Source of the DNA: Nostoc sp. 106C | GTDB lineage: Bacteria > Cyanobacteriota > Cyanobacteriia > Cyanobacteriales > Nostocaceae | Reading direction: 5' to 3' | DNA: 64,000 nucleotides | Assembly: GCF_002154725.1 (NCBI RefSeq) | Contig: NZ_MTAW01000089.1 | Location: 62,001 to 126,000, forward strand | In this document: positions 52,698 to 62,620 of the stretch, in pieces | Layout: every line of letters starts with the position of its first letter | Numbering within the stretch: position 1 is the stretch's first letter | The notes under the pieces: model-generated | Database searches by the model: none | The model's input: the letters and a program-made list of their open reading frames with translations, nothing else | Told to the model about the DNA's origin: nothing | Made by a program: the position numbers and the translations under genes

Positions 52698-55205
52698 TTA
52701 GATATTTGAATTTTTGGGCAAATTGTCTTTTGGAAGCGCAGCACAAGTTAACTGCGGCTGTAAATGTGTAGGAGATTGCGCTGCAATTAACTCAACTTTG
52801 CCTTGGGTGTTGCGATACCAGGAGGTTGCTTGAACAAGAACCTCTGGTGATGTAGGCATTTGCGCAGTAACATTGCTAGTTTTGCGGTATGCAGAAATGT
52901 CGCGGGTATCAGACCAAGCGCGATCGCTCCCTATTTCTCGTGTCGGATTTTGCGGCACACCACCTCGTCCTGTCGCCACGAAAGTACTACCAGTATTGGC
53001 AGAACAACCTGTAGCTATTTGTTGGGATGGATCGGTGACATTTGCAGGTAATTCGACTAAACCAGAATTGGGATCGATACCGATGTTATTAACTTGAACA
53101 GTACCATTGATATTAAATTCGGAACTAGCTGTGATGTCGTTGGTAAGGTCTTCTCTCGGAGTCAGGGTATTGCGGAAATTCAGACCAATAATACCTTGAG
53201 TGGTAATGGCAATATTGCCACCTTTTCCTTGCACAGCATTAGCAATGATATCACTATTTTCTAAACCAGTAATAATTGGTGCATTAATGTTAATGTTCCC
53301 TCCTTTACCATTACCGCCTGCGGTCGAGGTAATTTGGCTATTATTCCGCAGCAGCAACAAATTCCCCACCTGTAAATCGATATTGCCACCATGACCGGAT
53401 TCTGTCCTGGCCTCGATGAAAGCTTGATTTTTTAATTGGATACTATTTGCATTAATTTTGAGACTGCCACTATCACCAGTGCCTTGATTGGTAACGGTAA
53501 CAGTTCCTTGGTTCTTCAGGATGAGGTTTGGTGTCGTAATGTTAACCGTACCAGAATCAGCAGTCAGTTTATATTCTGATAGCCCAAATAACTTCTGCAA
53601 AACTGGGTTGAGAATCAGGGCAGAGGAGCTAATAGCACTTGGTGTTAATGGATTATAACCATTAACTTCAACAAATTCTGTAGCATCGATCTTCACATCC
53701 CCAGCGTGACCGATTAAGTATGAACTAGTGCCGATCGCACCACCATCTATAACTTTTAACCTGGCGGTATCTAGGGTTAAAGTTTTAGCATTGCCAACGT
53801 TGAAAGTGACTGAGGCAATTCTTGTGCCAAAAGGAGAGCTATTACTACTCTGCACGGTGGTATCTAGGTTGCGAACCACAATTTCACCGCTTGAACCAAC
53901 ACCCCGCGATACGGAAGACAGTCCGCCACCATAGGATACGAGTAAACTATCACCTTGGACAAGAATATTACCTGCATTTCCAGAACCAAAGGTACTGGTG
54001 TTAATAAAACTGCCACTGGCATTAAGGGGCGATAACCCAGATATTTCTACGTTTTTGGCATTAACCTGAATATTCCCACTGTCAGACGCCCCATAAGTGT
54101 TACTACTTAATATTCCTCCTTCATAGAGATTGAGTTTAGGGGTAATAACAGTGATACTGCTCCCAGTTCCCTGGCTCCAGGTTTCACTCCGAACCCCGCT
54201 GGCTGCACCAGTCAGATTGATGCTTTCGGTTGCCTGAAGATGCAAGTTGCCACCAGGAAGATTACCGTAATTTTGCGCCAGTAACAGTGAGCCATCGGTA
54301 AATTGAATCTGCTTACCTTGCACCTGCACAGAACCAGCATTGACTCCACTGACATCTAGTAGGGATTTTTGGGTAACTTGAATATCTCCAAAGCTGTGTA
54401 CGTTCCCGTACCCCAGCGTATACCCTTGAGCCGTTGATATCAGGTCAACAGATTCTGAGCTACCCAAACTACCCAACTCAATATGACCAGTTTCAGCTGT
54501 CAGAGTGGCTCCATTTAGATTCAGATTACCACCCACCAACGCCAGAGTTTTTCCAGGTTCTACTTTCAGTTGTGTCAGACTAGGAGTACGGATAATTGGA
54601 GATAAGATATTAGCAATATTTAAGCTGTATCCCGTACTTTGAACGGCGATCGCTCCTGGATTTTGTCCCATTTGTAAGCCAACAGGCACACTCATCGTCA
54701 ATACAGGGGGTGTTGTCGTGTCGGTAGCATTAAACTTGAAACCATCGCTGAAATTAATACTATTCGCTGTTGTTCCCACAAACGAGCCGCCAATATCCAA
54801 TTTGGCATTTTGTCCAAATATAATCCCCGCAGGATTCATCAAAAACAAACTCACAGGATTATTCGCGTTGAGAGTTTGAATCAACCCATCAATATTGGAA
54901 ACATTTCTACCACTTACCCGACTGAATATAGTTTTAATATTTGGTGTGTTAACTAAATCAAATGTTGCTGAACCACCTGTCGGGACAGAAAATTTACTGA
55001 AGCTATGAAATAAATTACTGCCTGCGGTACTACCATTGGTGATCGTGAAGTGATTGCTATTTGGGGAGACAATAGTATTGAGGCTACCATCAGAGGTAAC
55101 TTGAGCATGGGCATAGCCGTGCCAAAGCAAAATGATTCCTAATGGCAGTATATAACCTACATAAATTCGATTCATCAATCCAAAATAAATAGGATATAAT
55201 TTCAT
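52698..55205 (-). CDS. Two-partner-secretion exoprotein (TpsA-type), type B, third of four
   Basis: An 835-residue exported protein with signal peptide (ending WHGYAHAQ) and a TPS secretion domain. The latter includes GSLNTIVSPNSNHFTITNG and the motif LFLMNPAGIIFGQNAKLDIG, with the NPAGI form closer to canonical NPNGI. A GNI-type beta helix with an inserted segment EPGKTLALVGGNLNLNGATL follows. The C-terminus has the shared tail (ATGC, VATGRGG, LTCAALP). Its N-terminal half resembles the 57897 gene more than its direct neighbours. A stretch near its 3' end is almost identical in DNA to the corresponding part of the 55323 gene. Confidence 0.93.
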   Translation of the reverse strand: MKLYPIYFGLMNRIYVGYILPLGIILLWHGYAHAQVTSDGSLNTIVSPNSNHFTITNGSTAGSNLFHSFSKFSVPTGGSATFDLVNTPNIKTIFSRVSGRNVSNIDGLIQTLNANNPVSLFLMNPAGIIFGQNAKLDIGGSFVGTTANSINFSDGFKFNATDTTTPPVLTMSVPVGLQMGQNPGAIAVQSTGYSLNIANILSPIIRTPSLTQLKVEPGKTLALVGGNLNLNGATLTAETGHIELGSLGSSESVDLISTAQGYTLGYGNVHSFGDIQVTQKSLLDVSGVNAGSVQVQGKQIQFTDGSLLLAQNYGNLPGGNLHLQATESINLTGAASGVRSETWSQGTGSSITVITPKLNLYEGGILSSNTYGASDSGNIQVNAKNVEISGLSPLNASGSFINTSTFGSGNAGNILVQGDSLLVSYGGGLSSVSRGVGSSGEIVVRNLDTTVQSSNSSPFGTRIASVTFNVGNAKTLTLDTARLKVIDGGAIGTSSYLIGHAGDVKIDATEFVEVNGYNPLTPSAISSSALILNPVLQKLFGLSEYKLTADSGTVNITTPNLILKNQGTVTVTNQGTGDSGSLKINANSIQLKNQAFIEARTESGHGGNIDLQVGNLLLLRNNSQITSTAGGNGKGGNININAPIITGLENSDIIANAVQGKGGNIAITTQGIIGLNFRNTLTPREDLTNDITASSEFNINGTVQVNNIGIDPNSGLVELPANVTDPSQQIATGCSANTGSTFVATGRGGVPQNPTREIGSDRAWSDTRDISAYRKTSNVTAQMPTSPEVLVQATSWYRNTQGKVELIAAQSPTHLQPQLTCAALPKDNLPKNSNI

Positions 55206-55322
55206 TTTTAGTAGATTTTTATATTGATTTTTGTAGTTAATTTAGTGTTCCCATAATCGTATTGTTGCTAACATTAACCAGCGACAAGGAAGGTATGAGA
55301 AATTTTTGAATTTTTCACAAAA

Positions 55323-57812
55323 TTAACTCTGAGGAATCGCAGCACAGGTTAATGCTTGCTGAGTATGGGTAGAAGATTGTGCTGCAACTAACTCAACTTT
55401 TCCGTTAGCATTACGATGCCAAGAAGTGGCTTGGACAAGTTCTGGTGATGAAGGGATTTGAGTTTGTAAAGCTTGTGTTTTGCGGAATGCAGAGATATCG
55501 CGGATATCAGACCAAGTGCGATCGCTCCCTACTTCTCGTGTCGGATTTTGCGGCACACCACCTCGTCCTGTCGCCACGAAAGTACTACCAGTATTGGCAG
55601 AACAACCTGTAGCTATTTGTTGGGATGGATCGGTGACATTTACTGGTAATTCAACTAAACCCGAATTGGGATCGATACCAATATTATTAATTTCCACTGT
55701 CCCATTGACATTAAATGCGGAACTAGCTGTAATATCATTGGTCAAATCTGCTCTAGGAGTTAGAGTATTGCGGTATCCTAGACCGATAATACCTTGAGTA
55801 GTGATGTTAATATTACCACCACGACCTTGAACCGCATTGGCGATCATGTCGCTGTTTTCTAAACCTACAATCACAGGGGAGGTAATTGACAAGTTACCAC
55901 CATTACCTGTGCCCGCAGATGTAGCAGAAATAACGCTATCGTGACGCATCAACAGATAATCTTGTAAGTTTAATCTGACATTTCCCCCGTTACCAGAGGC
56001 GGTGGATGCAGTGATGTTGCCTTGTTGGTCTAGAACAATTGAGTTAGCATTTATCTGTAAATCTCCAGCTTTACCAGTTCCATCATTTTTGACGCTCACC
56101 GCTCCTCCATCGATCAGGTGTAACAATGGTGTGTTGATTATTAAAGAACCTGAATTGCCAGTAGGTATCGGAGGGAGTTGAAAGATAGCTTGAGTAACAG
56201 CATCAGTCATCTCGGCGTTGGAAAAAATGCGAGCGGGTAATTCAGTGACACTACCTTCGGTAAAACTATCTGCAATATCGATGGATTCAGAAGCGTTGAC
56301 TACCACGCTACCAGCCGAACCACTTGCTACAGTCGTAGAACCTAAAGACCCCCCCTTTTGGATTGTTAATCGAGCAGTATTGATAACTGCGCTATTTGCA
56401 TTACCCGATCCCTGAGTGAAGGTAGCGAGACTACTGCCAGGATCTGTAATTTCCACTATATCGGTGGCATTTACTTGGATTGCTCCACTCTGTCCAGAAC
56501 TGACAGCGACAGAAATAATATTACCGTTATCGAGAAGCTTGAGATCCCCAGTGGATACCGTGATGTTCCCTGCATTACCACTATTTAATGAAAATGTGAC
56601 GATCGCAGTATAAATAGCTGGATTGGCGCGATTAAAGCCACCGATCTCGGTTCTACCGCCCACATTGGTGACAATGTTTGCACCTGCTGTTTGACTCCGA
56701 GTTCTAGTCACAATTCTTCCGCCATCTTGCAGGAAGAGGTTGGTGGCCGAGATTGCTATATCTCCTACCTGACCTGTACCAAAATTGTTACTTTGGATCA
56801 AACTTCCTAATTGACCGTTGGCTGTATTTCCTGTCAGACTTAGGGAACCTGTGGCATTAGCTGTAATTCCTCCAGAGGATTGTGTTCCCAGGTTTTGGAG
56901 CAAAGCAGCAGAACCCTCAGTCAAACTAATGTTTTGTCCTTGTAAGAGGATTGAGCCATTGCTACCAGTGGCATTCAGCAGCGATTGTTGCGCCAGATCA
57001 ATATCATTAAATTGTTGCACGTTGGAATAATCACCAATCCAGCCTGTTGGAGTGGGTTTAAGTCCAACTTGTCCATTCTTGACACTGCCCACTTCTAGAT
57101 GCCCACTGTCCTTGGTGGAAGCAACTCCACCGGAAAAGTTCACTCCAGCGCCAATCAAAGCTAGTGTTTGATTTGTTCCAGCTTGTAATCCGGGGGGGCT
57201 TTTGCTGGCATTAGCTTGACCAAAGCCAGTACTATCTGTCAACAGGTTTCCCCGTCCCCGCACGGTAATGGTTCCTGAGTTTTGACCCATCTGCAAGCCG
57301 ATAGGTACACTCATAGTTAGTAAAGGAGTACTATTAGCATTTACTGCACTAAACTCTGCACCATCGCTAAATTTAATACTATTTGCTGTCGTTCCTAGAA
57401 ATGAACCACCTATATTTAAACTGGCATTTTCTCCAAAAATAATCCCAGCTGAGTTAAGCAAAAACAGGTTGGCAGTACCATTCGCACGAATCAAACCATC
57501 AATATTAGATGTACTACCGCCAGTGACTCGCGCAAAGATATTCTCAATGGTGGTGGCGTTGTCGAACAAGGCAGAGCCTCCGGTAGGTACGGAGAATTGG
57601 CTGAAGCTGTGAAACAGATTATTGCCTGTGACAGTGCCATTAGTAATCGTGAAGTTATTGCCATTCTGGAAGACAGTAGTATTGAGGCTGCCATCTGAAG
57701 CTATCTGAGCATTTGCGTAGCTGTTGCCAAAGAACATGATTCCGATTGGTAGCAGTATAGAACCTGCCCATATTCGATTCATCAAACTCAAATAAACAGA
57801 AAACAGCCTCAT
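55323..57812 (-). CDS. Two-partner-secretion exoprotein (TpsA-type), type A, second of four
   Basis: An 829-residue exported protein. The signal peptide and TPS domain (MRLFSVYLSLMNRIWAGSIL; LFLLNSAGIIFGENASLNIG) match those of the 49949 gene almost residue for residue. The central beta helix has its own sequence, including ATNLFLQDGGRIVTRTRS and NGSILLQGQNISLTEGSAAL. The C-terminus carries the shared cysteine tail. The 65 bp upstream of its ATG, including TATAAAAGGAGAC, resemble those upstream of 49949-52588. It would be exported through the TpsB encoded upstream. Confidence 0.93.
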   Translation of the reverse strand: MRLFSVYLSLMNRIWAGSILLPIGIMFFGNSYANAQIASDGSLNTTVFQNGNNFTITNGTVTGNNLFHSFSQFSVPTGGSALFDNATTIENIFARVTGGSTSNIDGLIRANGTANLFLLNSAGIIFGENASLNIGGSFLGTTANSIKFSDGAEFSAVNANSTPLLTMSVPIGLQMGQNSGTITVRGRGNLLTDSTGFGQANASKSPPGLQAGTNQTLALIGAGVNFSGGVASTKDSGHLEVGSVKNGQVGLKPTPTGWIGDYSNVQQFNDIDLAQQSLLNATGSNGSILLQGQNISLTEGSAALLQNLGTQSSGGITANATGSLSLTGNTANGQLGSLIQSNNFGTGQVGDIAISATNLFLQDGGRIVTRTRSQTAGANIVTNVGGRTEIGGFNRANPAIYTAIVTFSLNSGNAGNITVSTGDLKLLDNGNIISVAVSSGQSGAIQVNATDIVEITDPGSSLATFTQGSGNANSAVINTARLTIQKGGSLGSTTVASGSAGSVVVNASESIDIADSFTEGSVTELPARIFSNAEMTDAVTQAIFQLPPIPTGNSGSLIINTPLLHLIDGGAVSVKNDGTGKAGDLQINANSIVLDQQGNITASTASGNGGNVRLNLQDYLLMRHDSVISATSAGTGNGGNLSITSPVIVGLENSDMIANAVQGRGGNINITTQGIIGLGYRNTLTPRADLTNDITASSAFNVNGTVEINNIGIDPNSGLVELPVNVTDPSQQIATGCSANTGSTFVATGRGGVPQNPTREVGSDRTWSDIRDISAFRKTQALQTQIPSSPELVQATSWHRNANGKVELVAAQSSTHTQQALTCAAIPQS

Positions 57813-57896
57813 TATTAGTCTCCTTTTATACCTAATTACTATTCCTTAAATGTTATTGTTCCTAACATGAGTGGGGAACTGTTTGAGCGCTGGAAG

Positions 57897-60419
57897 TCAT
57901 GGCGCTTGCTTGACATTCAAAATATTTGAATTGCTGGACAAATCAACTCTTGGAACCGCAGCACAAGTTAACGGCGGCTGGATATGTGCGGGAGATTGTG
58001 CCGTAACTAATTCAACTTTGCCTTGGGCGTTACGATACCAGGAAGTAGCTTCCACAATGACATCTGGCAATGTAGGTGTTTTGGCAGTTACATTACTAGT
58101 TTGGCGATATGCAGAGATGTCGCGGGTATCAGACCAGGTGCGATCGCTCTTCACTTCTTGTGTGGGATTTTGCGGCATACCACCCCGTCCCGTAGCCACA
58201 AATTTACTGCCTTGCTTGCTGGCACAATCTGTAGCAATTTGCTGGGATGGATCGCTGACATTTGCAGGTAATTCTACTAAGCCAGAATTGGGATCTACGC
58301 CGATGTTATTAATTTCAACTGTGCCACTAATACCAAATTGGGAACTAGCGGTGATGTCATTTTCTGGGGTGAGTTCGGGACGAAACTGCAATCCAATTAT
58401 TCCCTGAGTGGTGATTTGAATATTGCCACCCTTACCTTGAAAGGCATTAGCAATAATGTCGCTGTTTCCCACTCCAGCAACGATTGGTGCATTGATATTG
58501 ATATTACCGCCATTACCATTACCGCCTGCGGTGGCTGCGATCGCGCTATTGCTACGCAGCAGCAACAACTTCCCAACATCTAAAGCGATATTCCCGCCAT
58601 TACCCGATTCTGTTGCTGCTTGGATGCTGGCTTGACGCTCTAATCGAATGGTATGAGCTGTAATGTTGAGACTGCCACCATTGCCGCTACCTTGACTAGT
58701 AACACTCACTGTTCCGCCATCCATTAACATCAGGTTGGGTGTAGTAATGCTCACATTACCCGCATTGGCTGTTAGTATGTTTGGCAAACCAAATAGCTGC
58801 TGGAGTTGTGGGTTTAAGCTAAGGACAGATGAGTTGATGCTGCTGTAATTGCTTTGACTACGACCACTAATCTCGATTGATTCCGTGGCATTAATACTAA
58901 TATCTCCACCATTACCTGTGAAGAAGGTAGTTGCAGCAACTGCCCCTCCATTGAGAATTTGTAACTTGGCGGTATCCAGCGACAATTTTTTAGCGTTTCC
59001 GGTTGCAAACGTGGTTGAGGCAATGTTGCTATAGAAGCCAAAGGGACTTTCTCCCATTACAGTCGTGTGATTGTTGCGAATTGTCACTTTTCCACTAGAG
59101 CCACTACCAAATGTAGCTGAACCTAATGAAGCTCCACCTGATACTACTAAACTATTGCCATTGACAAAGATGTCGCCAGCGTTACCCGAACTATAATAGC
59201 TAGAAGTACCAAGAGTACTAATGTCTCTAGGATTGCTTGGTGAAAATCCAGACAGTTCAATAGCAGTTGCCTGAATTTCGATATTGCCACTTGCAGCCGT
59301 TCCTATAGTTGAACTATTCAACCCTGCTCCCTCTTGGATTGTCAGCTTGGGAGTAATGACACTGATATTACCGCCTGCTGCGCTGCCGAAAGTTTCACTG
59401 CGAATTCCACTCCAAATTCCTGCATCGGTTCTACCAATCATGTCTATCGCTGCTGATGCTTGCAAGTGAATTTCACCACCGGGTAAATAACCGAAATTCT
59501 GCGTCAGTATGAGTGAACCATCAGTAAATTTAATGTTTTGCCCCTGAATCTGTACAGATCCTGCATTAATGCCACTTACATCAACTAGCGATCGCTGTGC
59601 TAGTTGAATATCGCCAAAGCTTTGCCCATTTTCATAACCCAAGGTATAGCCTTGTACTGTGGGTATGAGGCTGACCAATCCTACACCACTCACGCTGCCT
59701 AATTCTACTTGCCCCTGTTGAGCAGTTAGAGTTGCCCCATTCAGATCCAAATTGCCCCCTACCAAAGCTAGAGTTTGTCCTGGCTGTACCCGTAGTTCGC
59801 TAGCACTAGGAACCACACTGATCGGCGGCAATCCATTGGGATTGGGATTGCTCAAGGAGTGTCCTGTGCCTTGGACAGCGATCGCCGCCGGATTGCTGCC
59901 CATTTGCAAACCAATGGGAACATTAATGCTTAAAAGGGGCTGAGTTTGGGAATTAATCGCACTAAACTCTGCACCATCAGCAAACTTAATGCTATTTGCA
60001 GTTGTACCAACAAACGATCCACCAATATTCAGTTGAGCATTAGGGCCAAAGATGATGCCACTGGGATTGATCAAAAATAGGCTCACAGGATTATTACTGT
60101 TGATGGTTTGAATCATGCCATCAATGTGAGAAATGCTACCACCTGTAACCCGACCGAATATGGTAGTTATGTTTGGTGAGTTAACTAAATCAAAGATGGC
60201 TGAAGTACTAGTAGGAACGCTAAATTGCTGGAAACTGTGAAATAAATTACTGTTGGCAACACTGCCGTTATTGATGATAAAATTGCTACCACTTTGGGAA
60301 ACATTTGTATTAAGAGTGCCATCAGATGTAACCTGGGCGTTGGCAAAGCCACACCAGAGAAATATGCTACCTGTCAAAATTCCATTAACCAAATCCCAGC
60401 AAACAGAGGGCGCTTTCAT
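57897..60419 (-). CDS. Two-partner-secretion exoprotein (TpsA-type), type B, first of four
   Basis: An 840-residue exported protein and the first TpsA after the transporter gene, 39 bp downstream of it. It has a shorter signal peptide (ending WCGFANAQ), a TPS domain with LFLINPSGIIFGPNAQLNIG (NPSGI), an inserted region with QPGQTLALVGGNLDLNGATL as in the 52698 gene, and a GNI/GDI-rich beta helix. The shared tail reads ATDC, VATGRGG and LTCAAVP, followed by a longer C-terminus. The very short gap to tpsB suggests co-translation and that this may be the original partner of the transporter. Confidence 0.94.
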   Translation of the reverse strand: MKAPSVCWDLVNGILTGSIFLWCGFANAQVTSDGTLNTNVSQSGSNFIINNGSVANSNLFHSFQQFSVPTSTSAIFDLVNSPNITTIFGRVTGGSISHIDGMIQTINSNNPVSLFLINPSGIIFGPNAQLNIGGSFVGTTANSIKFADGAEFSAINSQTQPLLSINVPIGLQMGSNPAAIAVQGTGHSLSNPNPNGLPPISVVPSASELRVQPGQTLALVGGNLDLNGATLTAQQGQVELGSVSGVGLVSLIPTVQGYTLGYENGQSFGDIQLAQRSLVDVSGINAGSVQIQGQNIKFTDGSLILTQNFGYLPGGEIHLQASAAIDMIGRTDAGIWSGIRSETFGSAAGGNISVITPKLTIQEGAGLNSSTIGTAASGNIEIQATAIELSGFSPSNPRDISTLGTSSYYSSGNAGDIFVNGNSLVVSGGASLGSATFGSGSSGKVTIRNNHTTVMGESPFGFYSNIASTTFATGNAKKLSLDTAKLQILNGGAVAATTFFTGNGGDISINATESIEISGRSQSNYSSINSSVLSLNPQLQQLFGLPNILTANAGNVSITTPNLMLMDGGTVSVTSQGSGNGGSLNITAHTIRLERQASIQAATESGNGGNIALDVGKLLLLRSNSAIAATAGGNGNGGNININAPIVAGVGNSDIIANAFQGKGGNIQITTQGIIGLQFRPELTPENDITASSQFGISGTVEINNIGVDPNSGLVELPANVSDPSQQIATDCASKQGSKFVATGRGGMPQNPTQEVKSDRTWSDTRDISAYRQTSNVTAKTPTLPDVIVEATSWYRNAQGKVELVTAQSPAHIQPPLTCAAVPRVDLSSNSNILNVKQAP

Positions 60420-60458
60420 CTCTCGGTTTCCAACAATACTTATATAAATAGAGTTCCC

Positions 60459-62228
60459 TCAAAACGGCGAATACTGCACTGAGAAATACACTCCATTTTC
60501 TTGAAGCGATCGCTTTTCACCCTCTACTGATGTCAGCGGAATACCCCAATCCAAACGAGCTGAGAAGTTATTGCCCTGTTTCCATAGCAGCCCTAATCCC
60601 GTACCTACTAACGTACTTGGTGAGGGATTGTCGCCTTTGGTATTCCAACCTTTACCAACATCGATAAAGGGTGTCAGTTGCAGCACCCCTCCTAGCTTGG
60701 GCGCACGTAAAATTGGCAAGCGAAACTCTGCCGAAAACAACATGCCATTGTCTGTGAGTAATGTGTCTTGACGATAGCCTCGTACACTTACTTGTCCGCC
60801 CAGACCGAATTGTTCTAAAGGAACTAGAGAATCTGCTGCTAGTTGTAAATCGCCTCTAGCTAAAAACAAAGTATCTGGTGCTAACTGTCGCACCCACTGC
60901 GCCTGTCCCCGCCAGGCGAAAAAGCGGCTATCCGGGCCATCATCACTCACATTGGCATCGAACCAATCTACACCCAAGCTAAATTGCGATCGCACAGCAA
61001 ACACGTGCTGATTGCTGCGCTGGGTATACTCCTGAAAGAAGCGGAGGGCAGAAATATTGGTTCTTCCTTGGGCATCTGCACCAGGCGAAAGTCGAAACGG
61101 GCCAATGTTATCAATGCCCAACTCTGTTTGGCTTTCTTGGCGCGAGAACGATAATCCGACAGCTAAATCCTGAGTAGGTTTTTGCAGCAATGGTTGGCGA
61201 TAGCCAAATTCGTAAGATGTGGTATTTGATTGAATATCCAAGACGCTGAATGGTTCTTCAATCACGTTGTTCCAACCCTGGTTAAAACCAAACCAGAGAG
61301 TGCCGTTGTGAGGATTAATTGGTAGTGCGTAATTGAGATTGATTGTATTACTGCCATCGGTATTGGCGTATCCGACGCTCAGGGTGTCACCTAAACCAAG
61401 TAAATTGGCTTGTTGGAGATCTATTCCCCGACGGAAACTGCCAACACTGGGCGATCGCCCATTATCGAGGGTAGCTGTGAGTGAAAATGTGTCGGCTTCT
61501 TGAACCTCGACTTGCAATATATTGGTTCCCGGACTTACACCCATCTGCAATTCAGCTGATAGATTTTGAATCCGCGGATCGAGGCGCAGTAGTTGTAACT
61601 TTTCCATTAAGCGCGGGATATTTAAAGGTTTTCCCGCACCAAGTAGAATGCGATCGCGAATGTATTGACTGCGCAATCGTCTGTTACCAGTGATTTTGAT
61701 TTCTTGCAGACTACCCTCGATTACCTGAATTTTGATTGTTCCGGCTTCTACTGTCTGCGGTGTAATCAATGCCCCTGTAGTGACATAACCGTTATCAATG
61801 TAAAGCTTGGCGATCGCATCTTTGATTTGCAGTAATTCTGCAAATGTCAGTTCTCTGCCAACGAAGGGATTGGTAATTGCAGCAAACTGTTGTGGTTTGA
61901 AGACTGTACTGCCAACAACTTCAATGCGATCGACTCGAAATTTGGCATTAGAGTCATCCTGTCCTGGAATTGATGGTTCTGGTAGTGTTGGTGGCGGAAG
62001 CAATTGATTGTTTTCTGGTGGCTTCGGTAATACATCCGCAGGTAAGGGAGTAGCAGGAACCTCTTCTATCCGTCCAGGCGGTAAGGTTTGAGGATTTGGA
62101 GTTTGGGCGAGTGCTTCCTGATACTGGCCTAGTACTGCTGCTAAAACAAAGCCGAATGTCAGAGGTTTCAGCTTAAAGCGAAATTTGAGAGGCCTATTCA
62201 ATGTTGGCTTAGAGCCGACGGTAGTCAT
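60459..62228 (-). CDS. ShlB/FhaC/HecB-family outer-membrane transporter (TpsB)
   Basis: A 589-residue outer-membrane protein that would export the four TpsA proteins encoded downstream. It has a signal peptide (about 1-41, ending EALAQ) and a proline-rich linker (about 45-90). Two POTRA-type domains follow (FRVDRIEVVGSTVF onward, and IKIQVIEGSLQEIKITGNRR). The 16-stranded beta barrel contains the conserved VRGYR motif of the translocation loop and ends in the terminal aromatic residue (VQYSPF) used for barrel assembly. It is the first gene of the block. AAAGGA lies 7 nt before the ATG at 62228. Confidence 0.95.
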   Translation of the reverse strand: MTTVGSKPTLNRPLKFRFKLKPLTFGFVLAAVLGQYQEALAQTPNPQTLPPGRIEEVPATPLPADVLPKPPENNQLLPPPTLPEPSIPGQDDSNAKFRVDRIEVVGSTVFKPQQFAAITNPFVGRELTFAELLQIKDAIAKLYIDNGYVTTGALITPQTVEAGTIKIQVIEGSLQEIKITGNRRLRSQYIRDRILLGAGKPLNIPRLMEKLQLLRLDPRIQNLSAELQMGVSPGTNILQVEVQEADTFSLTATLDNGRSPSVGSFRRGIDLQQANLLGLGDTLSVGYANTDGSNTINLNYALPINPHNGTLWFGFNQGWNNVIEEPFSVLDIQSNTTSYEFGYRQPLLQKPTQDLAVGLSFSRQESQTELGIDNIGPFRLSPGADAQGRTNISALRFFQEYTQRSNQHVFAVRSQFSLGVDWFDANVSDDGPDSRFFAWRGQAQWVRQLAPDTLFLARGDLQLAADSLVPLEQFGLGGQVSVRGYRQDTLLTDNGMLFSAEFRLPILRAPKLGGVLQLTPFIDVGKGWNTKGDNPSPSTLVGTGLGLLWKQGNNFSARLDWGIPLTSVEGEKRSLQENGVYFSVQYSPF

Positions 62229-62620
62229 GTTTTAATCCTTTTGTCACTCCCCGACAAATTAACAATCAAGACAATTTGTAAGTAAAGCCAGTTTCGGTCA
62301 AGCTGTTGGTCAACCAATAGCCCTACTTCCAATCACAGGGAACTGTGCCCGTCAAATGTTCAATCAGAGATAATCAGTAAAATTCCCATGTGCTGCTTAC
62401 AGTAATTGAGCTAAAGATAGAGAAGCTACCAATAAGCACCAATTAAATGAATACAAGTAATGATAAATTTTAGACTTTTATTATAAGTAATAATCCTGGG
62501 AAAATTCAGAAAAAATTAATTGTTAAATTACTCAATATGCTTGTTTGTAAGACTATATGTTGAGAAATCTTGATATGGAACAAAATGCAACTGTGCCTTT
62601 GTTTCCGCGTAATATACGCA
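62229..62620. other. Upstream region of the two-partner-secretion block
   Basis: About 390 bp of AT-rich DNA that should hold the promoter of the nine-gene block. A small palindrome, GCGTAATATACGC (62607-62619), lies at its far end. No gene. Confidence 0.45.

Noticed and set aside
57871-58407. 178-codon plus-strand frame over the 3' end of a TpsA gene
   Set aside because: Antisense to the conserved TpsA tail. Similar antisense frames appear at the same place in its paralogues simply because the tail is conserved.
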